A stretch of DNA of 64,000 nucleotides, taken from contig JADNRV010000033.1 of NCBI GenBank assembly GCA_015499995.1, forward strand, positions 124,001-188,000. Direction: 5' to 3'. A program made the translations under genes and the position numbers. This stretch comes from Flammula alnicola (taxonomy: Eukaryota > Basidiomycota > Agaricomycetes > Agaricales > Strophariaceae). Each line of letters begins with the position of its first letter. Positions within the stretch are counted from its first letter, which is position 1. Shown piece by piece: positions 32,403-44,508 of this stretch. The notes beneath the pieces are model-generated. The model was not told where the DNA came from. It was given only the letters and a program-made list of their open reading frames with translations, and ran no database searches.

Positions 32403-34007
32403 TCATACCAGTAACAACTCCCCTACTTTATCTAGCTCACTCTCAAGCAGCGACCATTTGAAGTCTGCAACGCGTGCGCCAAACCACTCCACATCCTCTG
32501 GAGAGAAGATCGCCTCATCTTGGAATTCCTTGACATGGAGATGTACAATTACCGGCCCAGGAGCCTGCAACGTTCTCCATTCAGGATTATCGTAATGTAT
32601 CCACCGATTCCTCTTCTCCACCATACTCTTCAAACCAGCAATTGAGATGCCTGAGCGACAAATTATTGCGAGGCCAGAAAGCTCCTGACAGCAGAACTCT
32701 GTTCCTTCGTTGACTTCGTCTTCCAGTAGGTCGCGATTTAATGGTCGCGAAAGCGCCTCCAGCACGCTGTCGTTAAAAGCAGGACATTCTAGACTGGTGA
32801 GACATTCACCATCCCAACGCCTTAAAACTGGAGCGAGAACCTCATCTGCAGGGATTTCCTGTAGAATGAGCTGACTGCATTCAGATGGAATGTCTAAGCA
32901 GTCTTCTTCCACCCAGCATCGTCTAAACCACAGTTGTCGGAGTTCCGGAAGGTATGTAAATTTGAAAATGTCCCCTAAGACGACGCTGTCGATGTCCTCC
33001 AAAAAAATTTCATTGATCCCTAGTTCGAGGAACCCGTCTTCAGTTAAAAGTCCAAAGTTAATGTTTTGTAACTTGAGAGAGCGCAGGCTTGGCATAGCGT
33101 GCAATGCGCGCACTGCTTGAGCTACGGAAAAACATTCAGGGCGTTCTCCCTGGGTATAGTTGGTTATTGCCAGCGATGTGAGGTTCGGGTGGGCGAGTAA
33201 CGGTTCGGGATATTCGCAGGCGTACCGGAAGTTGGCGTAGTCAATGAGGAGATTTTCCAAGTAGGGACGGAACAAATCTGGGAAAGGCGTATGCTCTACG
33301 ACCAGATCCTCAGGACGTTCCTCGGCAATGCAAGATTTTTCTGATTTCATTATCAACGTTTTCAGGATCGTTGTCTCGCCGCGAAGATGTCGGTATGATA
33401 ATGATAGGGATGACACCAAGTCGGTGCTGATGTAGAGGCTTCGACATCGATGAAGGTGGGGGTTGAGCTGCTCCAACACGTACTGAACCTCTTCTTGGAG
33501 GAGACTGTGTGCGACGTCTGGAGTAGCACTAGAAACGCGAATCGTGACATCAATGGGGTGGTTCCGAGATAACTCGAAGACACGTGGCACTGCGTCTTTT
33601 AGAGAGGTGGTTGGAAAGCCAACAAGTATAACGGCGTTGGTCCAGAAGGTGGGTACAGATAATAGAACGTCCTTCCAATATAGGCAGACTCCAGCATGCA
33701 AGTATGGGAACGACATTGGAGCCATTAGACAGCCCACGAGGAATTCAAACTCGGTTGAAGTTGGGTTTATCTCACTGATCCGACGTCGTATATTCAGAAG
33801 AGGGAGTTGGGCATATTCGAATATGATCTTGAGTAACTCGGGTGATAAAGACATGACCGTGGCTCTGGGATGTCCGGATACCTCTTTCACCGATGAAATT
33901 GTCGATGTAAGGGGGCCCCTATGTCGTTGCTCTGGAGAAGTGGTCGGACTCGAACCGCCGGGGTTCAAGCTCCCTGTCTGAATGGTTGGCATTATGGCTG
34001 AGATCAA
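32403..34007 (-). CDS. F-box/LRR-like protein, intact single exon
   Basis: One open frame of 534 residues. An F-box-like helix pair (SLSPELLKIIFEYAQLPLL) is followed by the family motif VCLYWKDVLLSVPTFWTNAV. Irregular leucine-rich strands follow (LENLLIDYANFRYA, SLRSLKLQNINFG, LPELRQLWFRRCW, LTSLECPAF), then a conserved tail with WIHYDNPEW and PGPVIVHLHV. This is the common agaricomycete F-box family, predicted to select substrates for SCF ubiquitin ligases; the target is unknown. It is a paralogue of the decayed gene at 22.7-24.0 kb. The start may be Met 34007 or Met 33992 (MPTIQTG). No membrane or signal segment is seen. Confidence 0.8.
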   Translation of the reverse strand: MISAIMPTIQTGSLNPGGSSPTTSPEQRHRGPLTSTISSVKEVSGHPRATVMSLSPELLKIIFEYAQLPLLNIRRRISEINPTSTEFEFLVGCLMAPMSFPYLHAGVCLYWKDVLLSVPTFWTNAVILVGFPTTSLKDAVPRVFELSRNHPIDVTIRVSSATPDVAHSLLQEEVQYVLEQLNPHLHRCRSLYISTDLVSSLSLSYRHLRGETTILKTLIMKSEKSCIAEERPEDLVVEHTPFPDLFRPYLENLLIDYANFRYACEYPEPLLAHPNLTSLAITNYTQGERPECFSVAQAVRALHAMPSLRSLKLQNINFGLLTEDGFLELGINEIFLEDIDSVVLGDIFKFTYLPELRQLWFRRCWVEEDCLDIPSECSQLILQEIPADEVLAPVLRRWDGECLTSLECPAFNDSVLEALSRPLNRDLLEDEVNEGTEFCCQELSGLAIICRSGISIAGLKSMVEKRNRWIHYDNPEWRTLQAPGPVIVHLHVKEFQDEAIFSPEDVEWFGARVADFKWSLLESELDKVGELLLV

Positions 34008-34655
34008 AAAGATATGGCTTCAGCATGTACGTCTTGTGGCTCGATATTAGAGGCTTACAGAAGGTCTGCAGCTGTGAAGTAGGAGAACAATGATAGGACG
34101 CAGTGGCACCAAATTTCTTGCGCCTGCGACGCGTTATTGGTATTTGCTTTGTATCTACCTACAGAAATAAATAATGGCAAATAAATGATGTCGATGTAGT
34201 CTAGACTTGTTCTAGACACAGGTGCTTTGCTCACCGCCTCAGCTGATAAGTGTAAGAGGGAGGAAGCCGAGGTGTGCTTTTATGTTTACGCTGCGCATCT
34301 GCATGTCTTGGACATAGCTGGGTTAGGCAACCGGTCAGTCATTCTTCGGTTGTGTTTAAGTTGTCCAGCTCCCCAACTTCCACGCGAGTCGCCGCCCTCT
34401 CCTTAACCACACCATTTCTTAAGGAGCAATGGTCGCTGACTGGAAATCATCTCATAGACCTCGTTTGATCCCATTTATGTCTTTATCATTTCGAATAGAC
34501 TCCTAGATAGACTGTAACCGGCCTTTTTTTCGAGTTTTATTTCGGGATTTCGTACAGTGTTTCGGTAGAGTACGGCGTAGGGTGTGAGTGAGGGAAATAT
34601 ACACGAGAACAATCCTTGGCACATTAAGGCAATAAATGAATTCTAAATAACTAAA
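34008..34655. other. intergenic, nothing recognised
   Basis: It lies between the start of the F-box gene on the left and the 3' end of the minus-strand receiver-like gene on the right. It contains AT-rich stretches and short open frames but no recognisable motif. Confidence 0.5.
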
Positions 34656-35982
34656 TCATGCATCGTATCTCATCCATCTCATATCATCCCTCCTCCCGTG
34701 CGCCAACCCAGAAATATAAGTCAGGAATATTATATGGGTCCCGCCCACCGAGCCGACGAGATCGTAGTCGTTAACGTATCGCGTCAACGGTATGTACAAC
34801 TTTGTCGTATATATAAGAATCGGCACGTTGATCCCTTCTTGGCGCACATAGGCCGTTATTTCGTTGCCAGCGGATTCGTTGTACGCATGCGCGTGAGAGC
34901 TATTGCGTTCGTAGATGAGCTGGTTCGCGATGATCCGAATTTCGGAGGGGTCGTCGTGTTTCTTGAGGAAATCTGGGAGGAAGGGATCAAGTTAGTTCGA
35001 TCCTGATGCAGGTCTGACGAACCGAGTGACCCTTGTACACAGTGATCCATCGTTTAGTCGAAGAAGTCGATGAGAGTTGGACGATGCTGATGCCCATCGC
35101 GGTGGCTTCTAAGACTTGCGGTATGACGCCCGATGCGTCATCCTCGATCCAGATTAGCAGCGGGAGATGTGGATCTTGAAGAAATTGTGAATAGACGAGG
35201 ATACGAAGATAACGAGTAACATACCTGACGAATATCGATGGATTGTTTCTCTAAGCTTGCCATTGCTAATGAAAGACTGAAAAGTCGAGAACGAGATATA
35301 CCCGGTATGATTCTGATCGAGACGAAGAAGGAGTCGTTTGCGTGCGGTTTCGCTGATGTCTTCATCTAGCCACGCGGAAAGAAGGCTGCAGAACTCTTCG
35401 CTCGCTGCAAACTCGGACTGTTTGTCTAAGCATGCAAAAGGAAAAGAAGAAGGGCGTCCTCACCTCGTCCCCGACATGACATTTCCAAAACTCATTCACC
35501 TCAAAGAGCGATGGTTCGTCCGCCTCATCAACCTTCATCTTCATTTTCTGTGCCGACTTGTTCTCTATAAGTAACCGTATATCGGGTGTTGGAATGACCA
35601 AGTTGTAGCTGTTGGCATGCGCAAATATTTGGACAGAGTTCGTCAGAATCGTATAGTGACGAATGAGGCATTCCTTGTTGTCTTTGAGCTCTCGAGACAC
35701 CGCCCAGGACGCAAGTAGTTGGTGTGATCTCCGAGTTTCCTTCCACTTGAATATGTCAGTCCGAATGATGACCAGGTCATTTTCGAGGTCGGAAAGACAG
35801 CATTGGAGATGGTCGCTGAAGGTCGTGAGTGGGAGCAGGGGGATTACAACACTTTGTATCCGAACAGTGAGGTTTAGGATTTGGACGGTCGTTTTACACC
35901 TGAGAGCTTCGTACTTTGTGATGATTTCGATTATCTCTTCAGTGAGAGCATAGAGAGTGTTCGGGGTGTTCGCAGAAGCCAT
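34656..35982 (-). CDS. helical, EF-hand-like and receiver-like domain protein
   Basis: Met 35982 opens about 170 mostly helical residues (TEEIIEIITKYEALRCKTT, LSDLENDLVIIR). A second exon (about 35425-35234) encodes FAASEEFCSLLSAWLDEDIS and an EF-hand-like loop, LDQNHTGYISFSTFQSFI. A third (from 35186) encodes LPLLIWIEDD and GISIVQLSSTSS. A fourth, starting near 34990, encodes DFLKKHDDPSEIRIIANQL, then VPILIYTT and YVNDYDLVGSVGG, ending at 34656. Alternating strands and helices with an early acidic pair suggest a receiver-like or TIR-like alpha/beta fold. I recognise this as a recurring uncharacterised basidiomycete arrangement but have no proven function. The first splice junction does not join in frame with the obvious donor at 35463, so the exon model there is uncertain. 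Confidence 0.5.
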
Positions 35983-36984
35983 GGTCGAAGAAATCACTCG
36001 AGAGAAAGTAATGTCGAGAAAGAGATCAGATTTATAACCGGTATCTGGGATGGGTTTAGGTGCCTATAACAAAACTGTAATACATAAGCTCACCGTTAAT
36101 CGGACGGGCTGACCAAGTTGCACGTTTGCAACGATGCCCAGGCAATGCGACGATTGTCTAGGCCCAGATAAAGACGGTGAGAATGCCACCCGGCACTGAC
36201 ACTACATTCGCGGTGCGCAGCGTGGATTCTTGATGATCTGACGAAGTCACGACTCTCCTCCTGGAATTCGAATGCATAAGAGCTCCGAATTCGTTCCTAT
36301 TCAAATGTTCGAAGTGCATGTGGACTGTTGAAGTTGAATTGAACGGATGGGTGTACAGGACTATCGTCATCTGTTGTATTGGATGAAGGCGCTCATAGCT
36401 TCAGGTTGTGATTGAAAATAATTTACACGGTCAAGGGCGTAGGAGGGGTGAGATTTTGAAAAGCCTCGCCGTTCGAGAGCAAAGAGCGGTTGTGCAGGCA
36501 CTGCGGTCCTCTGCGGTCGAACACGAAGCTGGGCTTCGTATGCCTGGAATTGGACAAAATGCCGAGAGGCCGGGAAGAGCGGAGTCCGAATCCCGGGACT
36601 TTAACTTTTTACACACGACAGTTTCGTGTCCAATTGCAAGTTCATTGTTCGCTCGCGACCCCAACGCTCTTTTTTTCATTATAATTTTACCATCTATAAT
36701 TACGTCCAATCTGTCTCCCACTAAAATTTATGAGGTCGAACTCCTGATAGCAAAGGCGAAGAAGGCCAAGGCAAAGAAGGCAAGCGGGGAAAGCCAGCCA
36801 ACAAAGGCCAGCCGCTGCCACCAGCAGAGGACACGGCCGGTCATGATTCTGATAAGGAAAACGGGAGTGAGGGTGATCTATAACTTTAAGGTATGGAGTT
36901 TTTCTTTTCACTCGTTTCAATGCTAAAATCGTTTCAGTTCGCCCAAAAATAGGGCCTACATAGTACACCGACAGGCTGGTATCT
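35983..36984. other. intergenic, no supported gene
   Basis: The left end is the promoter side of the receiver-like gene. A Lys/Ala-rich reading near 36740-36830 (KAKKAKAKKASG) is low-complexity and not enough to call a gene. Confidence 0.45.
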
Positions 36985-37203
36985 GCCGTCGAGGAGAGCA
37001 TTCGCTATCGAACGGCCTTCCAATTCAAAGATGGAGATGTCCCTGGCATCATCAGAGGTGGCATGACTATTCCCCATGTTTTCCGTGAGATTGGCGAGGC
37101 AGTTTTCGACAAGGGCGTGGATCCTTCTGATAAGGCAGCCCTTAACAAGTTAAAGATCCGTGTCAAGAATAGGGCATACGTGCGTATTTCTGATCTCATC
37201 TGA
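36985..37203 (+). CDS. coding-like fragment of unknown family
   Basis: The plus frame that ends at a stop at 37203 reads YRTAFQFKDGDVPGIIRGG, then TIPHVFREIGEAVFDKG and a Lys-rich end. Composition looks genuinely protein-like, but no start codon or splice site upstream is convincing. It could be an exon of a gene whose other parts are decayed, or an upstream exon unrelated to the transporter that follows. Family not recognised. Confidence 0.3.
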   Translation, partial: AVEESIRYRTAFQFKDGDVPGIIRGGMTIPHVFREIGEAVFDKGVDPSDKAALNKLKIRVKNRAYVRISDLI

Positions 37204-37435
37204 AAGGAGAGATGCTTATGTTGGTTCTTTCAAGCTTCTTTGTGGCGACCAGCTGACTACTTCGCCTTTGGGTGTCCAAAATCTTCCATTTTCGTCAAGC
37301 ATGGGAGAATATGATGGCGAAATAGATAGCATGTCCGGAAATCTATCTCTCACTCAACTATCTAGATAAACCGCTCAATGGCAGGCCGCGCGTTGCGTTG
37401 GAACTATTGCCCTCTGCTCCAGCTTGTACTCCGCC

Positions 37436-40133
37436 ATGAGTATCGTGAAAGACGAGATCATTTTGGTCGAGTCAGTTGTCAACGACAAATCACTCGATAT
37501 CTTTTCGATTCATGAATGGAGTGCACGACGTCTCGTCCTGGATCCCTCGTAAGTAATCGTGTTCCCTTGAATGCCTCTTATTTAACTGAATATGTGATAG
37601 AGCAGCCGAAGGAGAGTATGGCCCTGAGATCGCGTCGCGATTGAAGCTATCAAAAGACGGAAAATATATTTTGTGGCCACAACCAACCGACGACCCCGAG
37701 GATCCTCAAAATGTGAGTTCACAAGTCACTCAAGCTGTCTGTTTTGGCCTCTATTGATGCATAGATCCAAGTGGAGGAACGGAAAGAAACATTTTCAACT
37801 ATTTATTATTATCATGGCCTCCATCGTGGCAGACTTTGACGTTGGAATAGGTACTGAGCACTGAGACCTTCATGATGTGCATTTCGAAGCTGATTAATGA
37901 CCCAGGTATTCCATCTACGTTCGCCCTTGCGAAACAATTTCACACAACAACCGCAAGGATTAATGACTTGCCAGCAAGGTAAGACCCACAGTGAGTTATT
38001 TCTTCGACTCTCCCTGATTGTTTTCTTCCTTTACATGAAGCTGGAGTGTCTTTCTTATAGGTAAGTGATTTCATTTCAGACTAGTTACTGTTTCTCAAGC
38101 TCTTTCATAGGCTGGGGAGGCATTTTCTTCGTCATGCTTATGAGACGATACGGCCGACTCGCGACGCTCTTCTGGACACAGGTGAGAGTGTGCTACCGCT
38201 TTCTTTCGGCGGACTTTGTTTTGATCAGAACATGCAAGTTAATTGCTTTGGGCTTCCTCGTTGGTGCCACTTTTGCGCCGAATCTCAAGATATTCACGGG
38301 TATGCCGTTACTTTGATGTTCCGCGTAAATCGTTCTCTGACATTCTCTTCAGCAATGCGTTGTCTCACGGCATTCTTCGGGTACAGTAGACTGCCTCATC
38401 CTAAGTGGATGTTTGAAGCTTATTTCGAATATTTTGGCTAGGACCTGTCCCCAAGCTACGGTACACTTCCAATGTCTGCCTACTGGGTTCTCGGAATCTC
38501 ACTTGTAAGCAGGGGCTATATACAATCACTGACATGTATCCATCTTACCTTCAAGCTAGAATGGTACGTGATCTTTCTTTCCTCTCATTTACAACTATGA
38601 ATAAGTCCTTGTAAATATAGATTAGTTTCTGGACGATGGGAGTAGTTTTAGCCCCACACTTATCCCCATTTTTGTTTGGTTTTCTCATAGCTCGGGCTTC
38701 TTGGAGGTGGGCATATGTGGCGGGCTGCCTCTATAGCCTCGTGGTGTTGATTCTCATTATCCTATTCATGGAAGAATCGTAGGTCCTCTAGTCCTATCAA
38801 GCGTTGTTTGTCTCAGAACTTTTTGTGCAAGATTCTACATCCGATATGCTGATAAACCACATTCTAAACCCCAGCGGGGCTTCGTCCCCCGGCTGAAAAG
38901 TTTAATCGGCATCACGGGCTTTCGTGATGCCAGAAAAGATCCTTCATGGCGAGAAGTACTCTATGCTCCTCTCAAGATTGTTTGGAGACCCCACTTGTTT
39001 CTGATACTCTTTTTCGAGGTGAGGGGGAGGAGCGAATACTCATTAAGGTCGATGATGACAACTTGGTTTTCAGGCTATTCTTTTTGGATTCGGTATTGGA
39101 ATAAACGTGGGGGTCCCTGCTTTATAAAATTTGCTTTATGTTGACATTCGCGTTAGCTAACGAATACTGTATTTCTGCAAGGAGCTCCTCCTTTCGGATT
39201 TGGCCTCAATGCGACTGTAGCTTCGGCTATATACGCAACGCCAGTAGTCAGTATTTCTGTCTCAAGTTTGATGCGACACTTCATTATTTTATAACAAAGG
39301 TTGCCGTATTCGTTGGGGAGATACTAGGAAGATATTTGAATGACTGGATTATGAATCAGTCAATCAAGCGAAACAAAGGAATTTTCGTGGTTGAATCACG
39401 GCTATGGTACGTTTTCGTAAATCGCGAATTTGGCTTCGAAATCGTTGTTCATTCTTTTCTAGGGCGTGTTACCTCGGCGTATTCCTGTACATCTGCGGCT
39501 TTGTCCTCCTCGGAATTGCTCTACAAGATCATCTTAACAAAGCGGCAATTATCTTCGGCTGGCTGATCGCTCAGGTTGCTGTTCTTGTGACTACGGTTTC
39601 TGTCTGTATGTGCCGTTGTTTTTTTCCTTATACCGCTACATCACTGACAACGTGGTTAATCACATTAAGATGCCTATTGCAATGATTGCTTTCCCCGCGA
39701 GCAGGTCAGCATATTTACGTTTTGATTTTAAGAAGTCGTAGAGTCATGAAGGATTGATTCTTTGATAGGGTGAAATCAGCGGTTTATTGAACTTATTCAG
39801 AACATTGGGAGGTATGTTGTCATGTTCCTTGTATTTGAGCAATAATGGACGTCGCTATCTAGGCTTTAGTGTTGCCTTTTATCAGGTACAGTGGGCAGAG
39901 AAGCACGGCGCGCTTCAGGTCTTGGGGTGTGAGGCTGCGTGAGTAGACGATCATCATAGTTTGAGTTAACTAATTGTATTTCAATATTCTTAGAATCGTC
40001 GCAGGCGTCTTCTTCCTCATAGTTCCATATCTCCAGTGGAAGGGTCAGTCATTCCGCGTAAGTAATAGTTGGGCCATCTGTGTGATGGTCTATTGTAACT
40101 TGGCTCTTTCAGAATGAATTCTCGACACAGTGA
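37436..40133 (+). CDS. MFS transporter, Dal5/allantoate permease-like
   Basis: About fifteen short exons reconstruct one major-facilitator protein. The first two are 37436-37549 and 37602-37711 (SIHEWSARR, then AAEGEYGPEIASRLKLS and ILWPQPTDDPEDPQN). Then come membrane segments: LFIIIMASIVADFDVGIG, LIGWGGIFFVMLMRRYGR (motif-A-like MRRYGR), LIALGFLVGATFAP, WAYVAGCLYSLVVLILII, EAILFGFGIGIN, YLGVFLYICGFVLLGIAL, FSVAFYQVQWAEKHGAL and AIVAGVFFLIVPYLQW. The loop GRYLNDWIMNQSIKRNKG fits the second conserved MFS loop. It ends NEFSTQ-stop at 40133. The cytosolic N-terminus and the block DPEDPQNW are typical of fungal permeases of the anion:cation symporter group. The substrate is unknown. No disabling change was noticed. 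Confidence 0.78.
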
Positions 40134-41075
40134 GATGGGAGACAGTTGAGAGGCACTGATTTTATCTCCTACCGGAGCAAGTTTCAAATGGCAGACGCGT
40201 ATAAATGGTGGAATCTATATGTACGGCAGTATAATTTAGGAGCTTACTTTTTTGGACATCCTTTCTCGTCTCCTTGGAAAATGGATATGCTGCGGCTGAG
40301 AAGCGTCAACTGGGCTGACCCAGTGCCGAAGAAAAATAGGGTTGCAATTTGCTGTCATTGCCCTGGGCCTCCATCGGGCTGCGGTCCGGAAGTTGACGAG
40401 CGCTTGTCGTATGGTGCAGGCTTAGAGGTTGCAGGTTTGATCCCCTTTATGCCAAGACTGGCAAGTTATGTTCAAACTCCAAGCCATTGAAAACAAGTAC
40501 AGTAATAGCTCGCTTGGAGTCGAGCAGTTGTTTAAGCGCCCAAGCTCAAAGTCAACAATTCTCTTGTTTACAGTGCTCATTATTCGCTAGAATTTCAAGA
40601 CTTCGATGTTACCGCGTCGTCGCGTTCTCCGTTGTCATTTTCCTCAATAACTTCGTTTGTTATAACGTCAGGATCCGTTCAAGTCCAATGAGCACTAGTA
40701 CTGTAAGAGAAGGTGCAGAGGGTAAAGAACACGACGGGCCTCAAATCACCCAATTGCTTGTGGACTCTTTCACTTTCAAAGCATTGCACACCCCTTGATA
40801 TCATACGATCTACCCCAAACGTTAACTAAACGCTCTACTTACTAGTAACAAGGGAACTGATTAGGATGTAACGTGGCTGTGTCCATGTGCAATTGGACGA
40901 CCACACACAAAGGCTTGCCGCGTCATGACGCTCATTAAAGTAATAAATTCACGACGTTAAACGAGTGAGTAGTCCGAAATCTCTTGGAAGATGCTCCTAA
41001 TTCATCTCAGGCGTATGTTAGACGATCCACGAGAATATGCTCCGTACGATCAACTAAAATCATACATCTAAATAT
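40134..41075. other. intergenic, nothing recognised
   Basis: Short open frames only. A segment near 40425-40450 resembles a tRNA B-box but no A-box or cloverleaf could be built. The right end is the 3' flank of the hydrolase gene. Confidence 0.45.
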
Positions 41076-43353
41076 CTATGAGGCGTTTTCAGGCCAGATT
41101 CCAGTAAGTGCCTCTGCAACATCACGAAGCGGGCTGCGGGATTGAATTTCTTCTCTGGCCGAAACGTTGGATGCGACCGGGAACAGGTCTCCGACGACTG
41201 GGCAAACAGTTCCTGCAGGAGGTAACGTTCCGTTCTGGAAATACTGCTTGACATAACCGAGTGTACACTCCGATGGGATCGAGAAAGACGTGTGCTAACG
41301 ATGTGTTAGAAAGGTGATCGCAGTCGAACAAAGATTTACCTACCCCAGGCGAGTCTTGGGTTAAGACTACAGAACCGGGAAAGCCCTTTGAGGTCTTCTT
41401 GGCACTTGATTAAATGTAAATGTTGTGGGCCCGGAGAGAAAAAAAGGATCAGCTTACCCGGCGAGGGGCGTTGCAGGATCTGCGAGAGTTATTTCAGAAA
41501 TGTTCTTCGTCAGAGGTCAGCGAGCGCACGTACCAGCGGTATTTCCGATCAGCAATAACGGAAAACTCGTGCTGCCCTCAATTGAACCTTTGAGCGTGAT
41601 TAGAAAATTGGCTTACAATTGGTATGAAGAAAATACCTTTGAAATTGTTTGGGTGTATCCGCCATCCTCTATCGCACTGGTGAGTAGACTTGAAGACGTT
41701 GAGCGACAGGTGACTTACGAGCACAGGGTGCGTATGCTGACAACAACATCAGAGAAGCTCGAGAGATTGCTGATCGTTTCAGCATATTTCTCCAGCGTAG
41801 CCGAATTGTCAGTTACTTTCTCTCCATCGCCGCAAGCGATTGCGGCAAGAGCTTCGCTGGCGAGAGCGGAAGAAAGTTGGTATAGCAAACTGCCATTCCC
41901 TTTCCGGAGAGCAGCTAGGCCTTGAGCTAGGGGCGAGAATGAGCTATAGGGGATATAAAGTGAATTGAAGATGGCGCTTTTCAACACCGCATGGTCAACA
42001 ATCCCATATTCCGGCAGGGAAGGAGAATACGCCACAGCAGGCTGAGCGATAACCTTGCTATAGAGGGCAACGAGATTGCGGCTGATAGCGGCAGGGCTAG
42101 TATCATAGAAGGCACAGGCTTGAGGACCAGCTTTAAAACACCCTTGGAAGAACTCTTGAAGAACTTTCTCGGTATCGAGAGATTGGTTGGCCCAGTTAGC
42201 TAGATATATGAAGTCAGCAAACTTAGAAGCATATCACAGGATATACGATGCTTACTGGAGTAGTATCCCTCCATATCAAGGACGCCTACCGAATTAGTAT
42301 TCGTTAGCAGAATGATCATGACAGGAAATGATCTAACCATCGATTACCAAACGCTCAACCTTGTCCTGTGCGAGGAGGGGAATAAAGAGCAGTTACGGGA
42401 AGAATTTAGGATGTTAATACCTACCGGGAACATGGAAGCAAATGTCGCCCCAAGAACGGTGCCGTATCTGGATCCAAGAGCTTGATGAGTCTTCGAAAAT
42501 GCAGAAAGCAATAAAAACGCACGAAACACCCCAGTATCCAAACTGCGTCTGGCCATGAGCCTCAACGATATGTAACATATCTCGAGCCACGTTATCGGTA
42601 GTAACGTGCGCCAAAAATCCATCATCACGATCTTGCGCCAAGTGGCCCATGACTTGGAAATGTGCCCATTGGCTGGAAAGCACATTTGGAGTGGCAGTAG
42701 CATCCGTAGCATCCGGACCCAAGTCAAAGGCTGCCCGTTCCACGTCAGTCTCGAAGAAGGATATGAGAGGAACTGAGTTTTGTACGCCTATATGACACCT
42801 GAAGTTCAAATTTGAATAAACGGAATGGGTGGAGGGCCTTACCTCAAGGATCGAAGCCGACAACGTCGAATTCTGGGCCGACAACGGTGGCCATTTGAGC
42901 GCCCAGCTCACTTAATGCCTCGACTCCGCTGCCTCCTGGACCTCCTGGATTGATCAGGATGGGCCCTCGGTAGCTGGAGGTTCCGTTCAATGGAGAAGGA
43001 ATACGAGCCAGCGCGAGGGTAACCGATCCTGCATTGGGACTAGAATAGTTCAAAGGAACCTAAAAGCAATAAGGTCAGATTGATGAATAATAATAAAAAG
43101 GAGAAGAAGTGTTAGGACTAACGGTTAAGCGTGTGCACTGCATGGGCGACGAGTAGCACTCGACCCAGGAGAGGTTACTGCTCGCTGGAATCTGGGAGGG
43201 TGGAAAAATTTTCAGATACTCTTCGAACACAGATTTGGATAAAGAAACACTGACAGATGTCCAGTTAAAAGTAGCTTGAGCGAAGGCTTGAGATCTGGAC
43301 AATAACAATAAACAGATGAGTGCGCTCTGTGCTTTCATGGAGGAGCAAGGCAT
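41076..43353 (-). CDS. secreted TAP-like alpha/beta hydrolase
   Basis: The start has a signal peptide (ALICLLLLSRSQAFAQA; Met 43353 or 43338), then IFPPSQIPASSNLSWVECY and PMQCTRL. The next exon gives GPILINPGGPGGSGVEAL (oxyanion loop) and VVGPEFDVVGFDPRG. A splice builds the nucleophile elbow GYWGVSYGTVLGATFASMFP with Ser in G-x-S-x-G. Later exons carry GVLDMEGYYS-like text, AYSPSLPEYGIVDHAVLKSA and a C-terminal domain with LPPAGTVCPVV and SPLRDVAEALTGIW, ending at 41076. This fits the TAP-like proteases/hydrolases (tripeptidyl aminopeptidase C-terminal domain), which in fungi release peptides outside the cell. At least seven short introns are implied. The exact exon borders in 41.28-41.5 kb were not resolved. 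Confidence 0.75.
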
Positions 43354-44020
43354 CCTGGAAGAAAAAACAGACTCAGAGAAGGGAAAGTATGGAGAAACAT
43401 TCGCAACAGAAATTCAGTCTTAAATACATTTTACTTGGAGCGTGCATTAAAGATATGACCGACCACTATAAGTCTCAAGAAAACCTGCGGAGGAGGCTGC
43501 GTCGGTGTTGCATGGGTGATAACTGCGGCTGAGGTGCCCGGTAAATTTTGGGCCCTCTGTACGCGAGAAATACATATTAGCTTCCATGATATCGTAAAAG
43601 ACCATTCAAACGAACCAGGGTCCAAAATCGGCACGACACTCCACTAGAATATGATGTGATCAGATCCGGTGTAATCAGTATTCATAAACGAGGGAAATTC
43701 GCAAGGAGAAAAAATAAGATTCCAAGAAAACGAATATGTATTACGCAGTAGTTTGTGCTGTAGCCTTTACTTGAAATATCCCGCGCAATTGGTCATTGTT
43801 CAATGCCACTTGCGCATTTCGTAGCCATTGGAGAATCTATAAACAACAAGAGTGATATGATGAGACGAAAAGCATCGATAGGGCGAGGATTTCGGCTGCG
43901 GTTTAGAGAGATAGATCCTTGATGATGTGTGCAAGACGCAGCAATTGGTGGCTTGCCAGCGGCATCTCAACCGCAGCCCGTTCTTCTACCTGAATTACGA
44001 CGAAAGAAAGAGTATTGATT
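43354..44020. other. intergenic, nothing recognised
   Basis: Promoter side of the hydrolase gene and left flank of the palindromic repeat. The open frames are short and featureless. Confidence 0.45.
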
Positions 44021-44305
44021 ACAGTGACTTGCATATCAAACTGCACAAGGATTTTTTTTTCGACTTGCTGACAAAGTGATGGTGCCTCGCGGCATACCTC
44101 GGCTGCTAGCATGGAGACGGAGGTTCGGGAGTGATTGATGGTGCCTCTCGGCGGTTGGGTGCCGAGAGGTGGCGGAGAGGCTCCCACTTCCGAAACTCAG
44201 TCTCCGACTCTCCGTGTTGTTGGCCGAGGCATGCCGCGAGGCACCATCACTTTGTCAGCAAGTTGAAAAAAAAATCCGTGTGCAGTTTGATATGCAAGTC
44301 ACTGT
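44021..44305. repeat. 285-bp imperfect palindrome (MITE-like)
   Basis: The left arm starts ACAGTGACTTGCATATCAAA and the right arm ends with its reverse complement, TTTGATATGCAAGTCACTGT. The arms are about 87 bp each and nearly identical, including GGTGCCTCGCGGCAT on the left and ATGCCGCGAGGCACC on the right. The roughly 110-bp centre holds a smaller hairpin, CCTCTCGGC facing GCCGAGAGG. It codes for nothing. No clear target duplication is visible, so mobility is an inference from shape. Confidence 0.8.
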
Positions 44306-44508
44306 AAGATCATCGTGCAAACGACGAGTTTTCGGTTTTAGATCCGAAACAAGGCAAACGAACCTGTGTATATTTCCCCATCAAGACTTCAGAGTCGTCA
44401 TCGGATGCATCAGCTGGGGGGTTCATCTACGCGATACATCGTCATATTTAAGGGTACTCGTCATTCGTGGAAGAAAACGACGAACAGGAAGATGACTGCG
44501 CGATTTTA

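Noticed and set aside
33940..33975. GACTCGAACCGCC ... GGTTCAAGCTCCC resembling a tRNA T-arm
   Set aside because: It lies inside the open frame of the intact F-box gene and no cloverleaf forms around it.
34698..35006. 102-codon plus-strand frame
   Set aside because: It is the antisense shadow of the receiver-like domain exon on the minus strand.
40420..40455. tRNA-like B-box (GCAGGTTTGATCCCC)
   Set aside because: No matching A-box at the right distance and no acceptor or anticodon stem could be formed.
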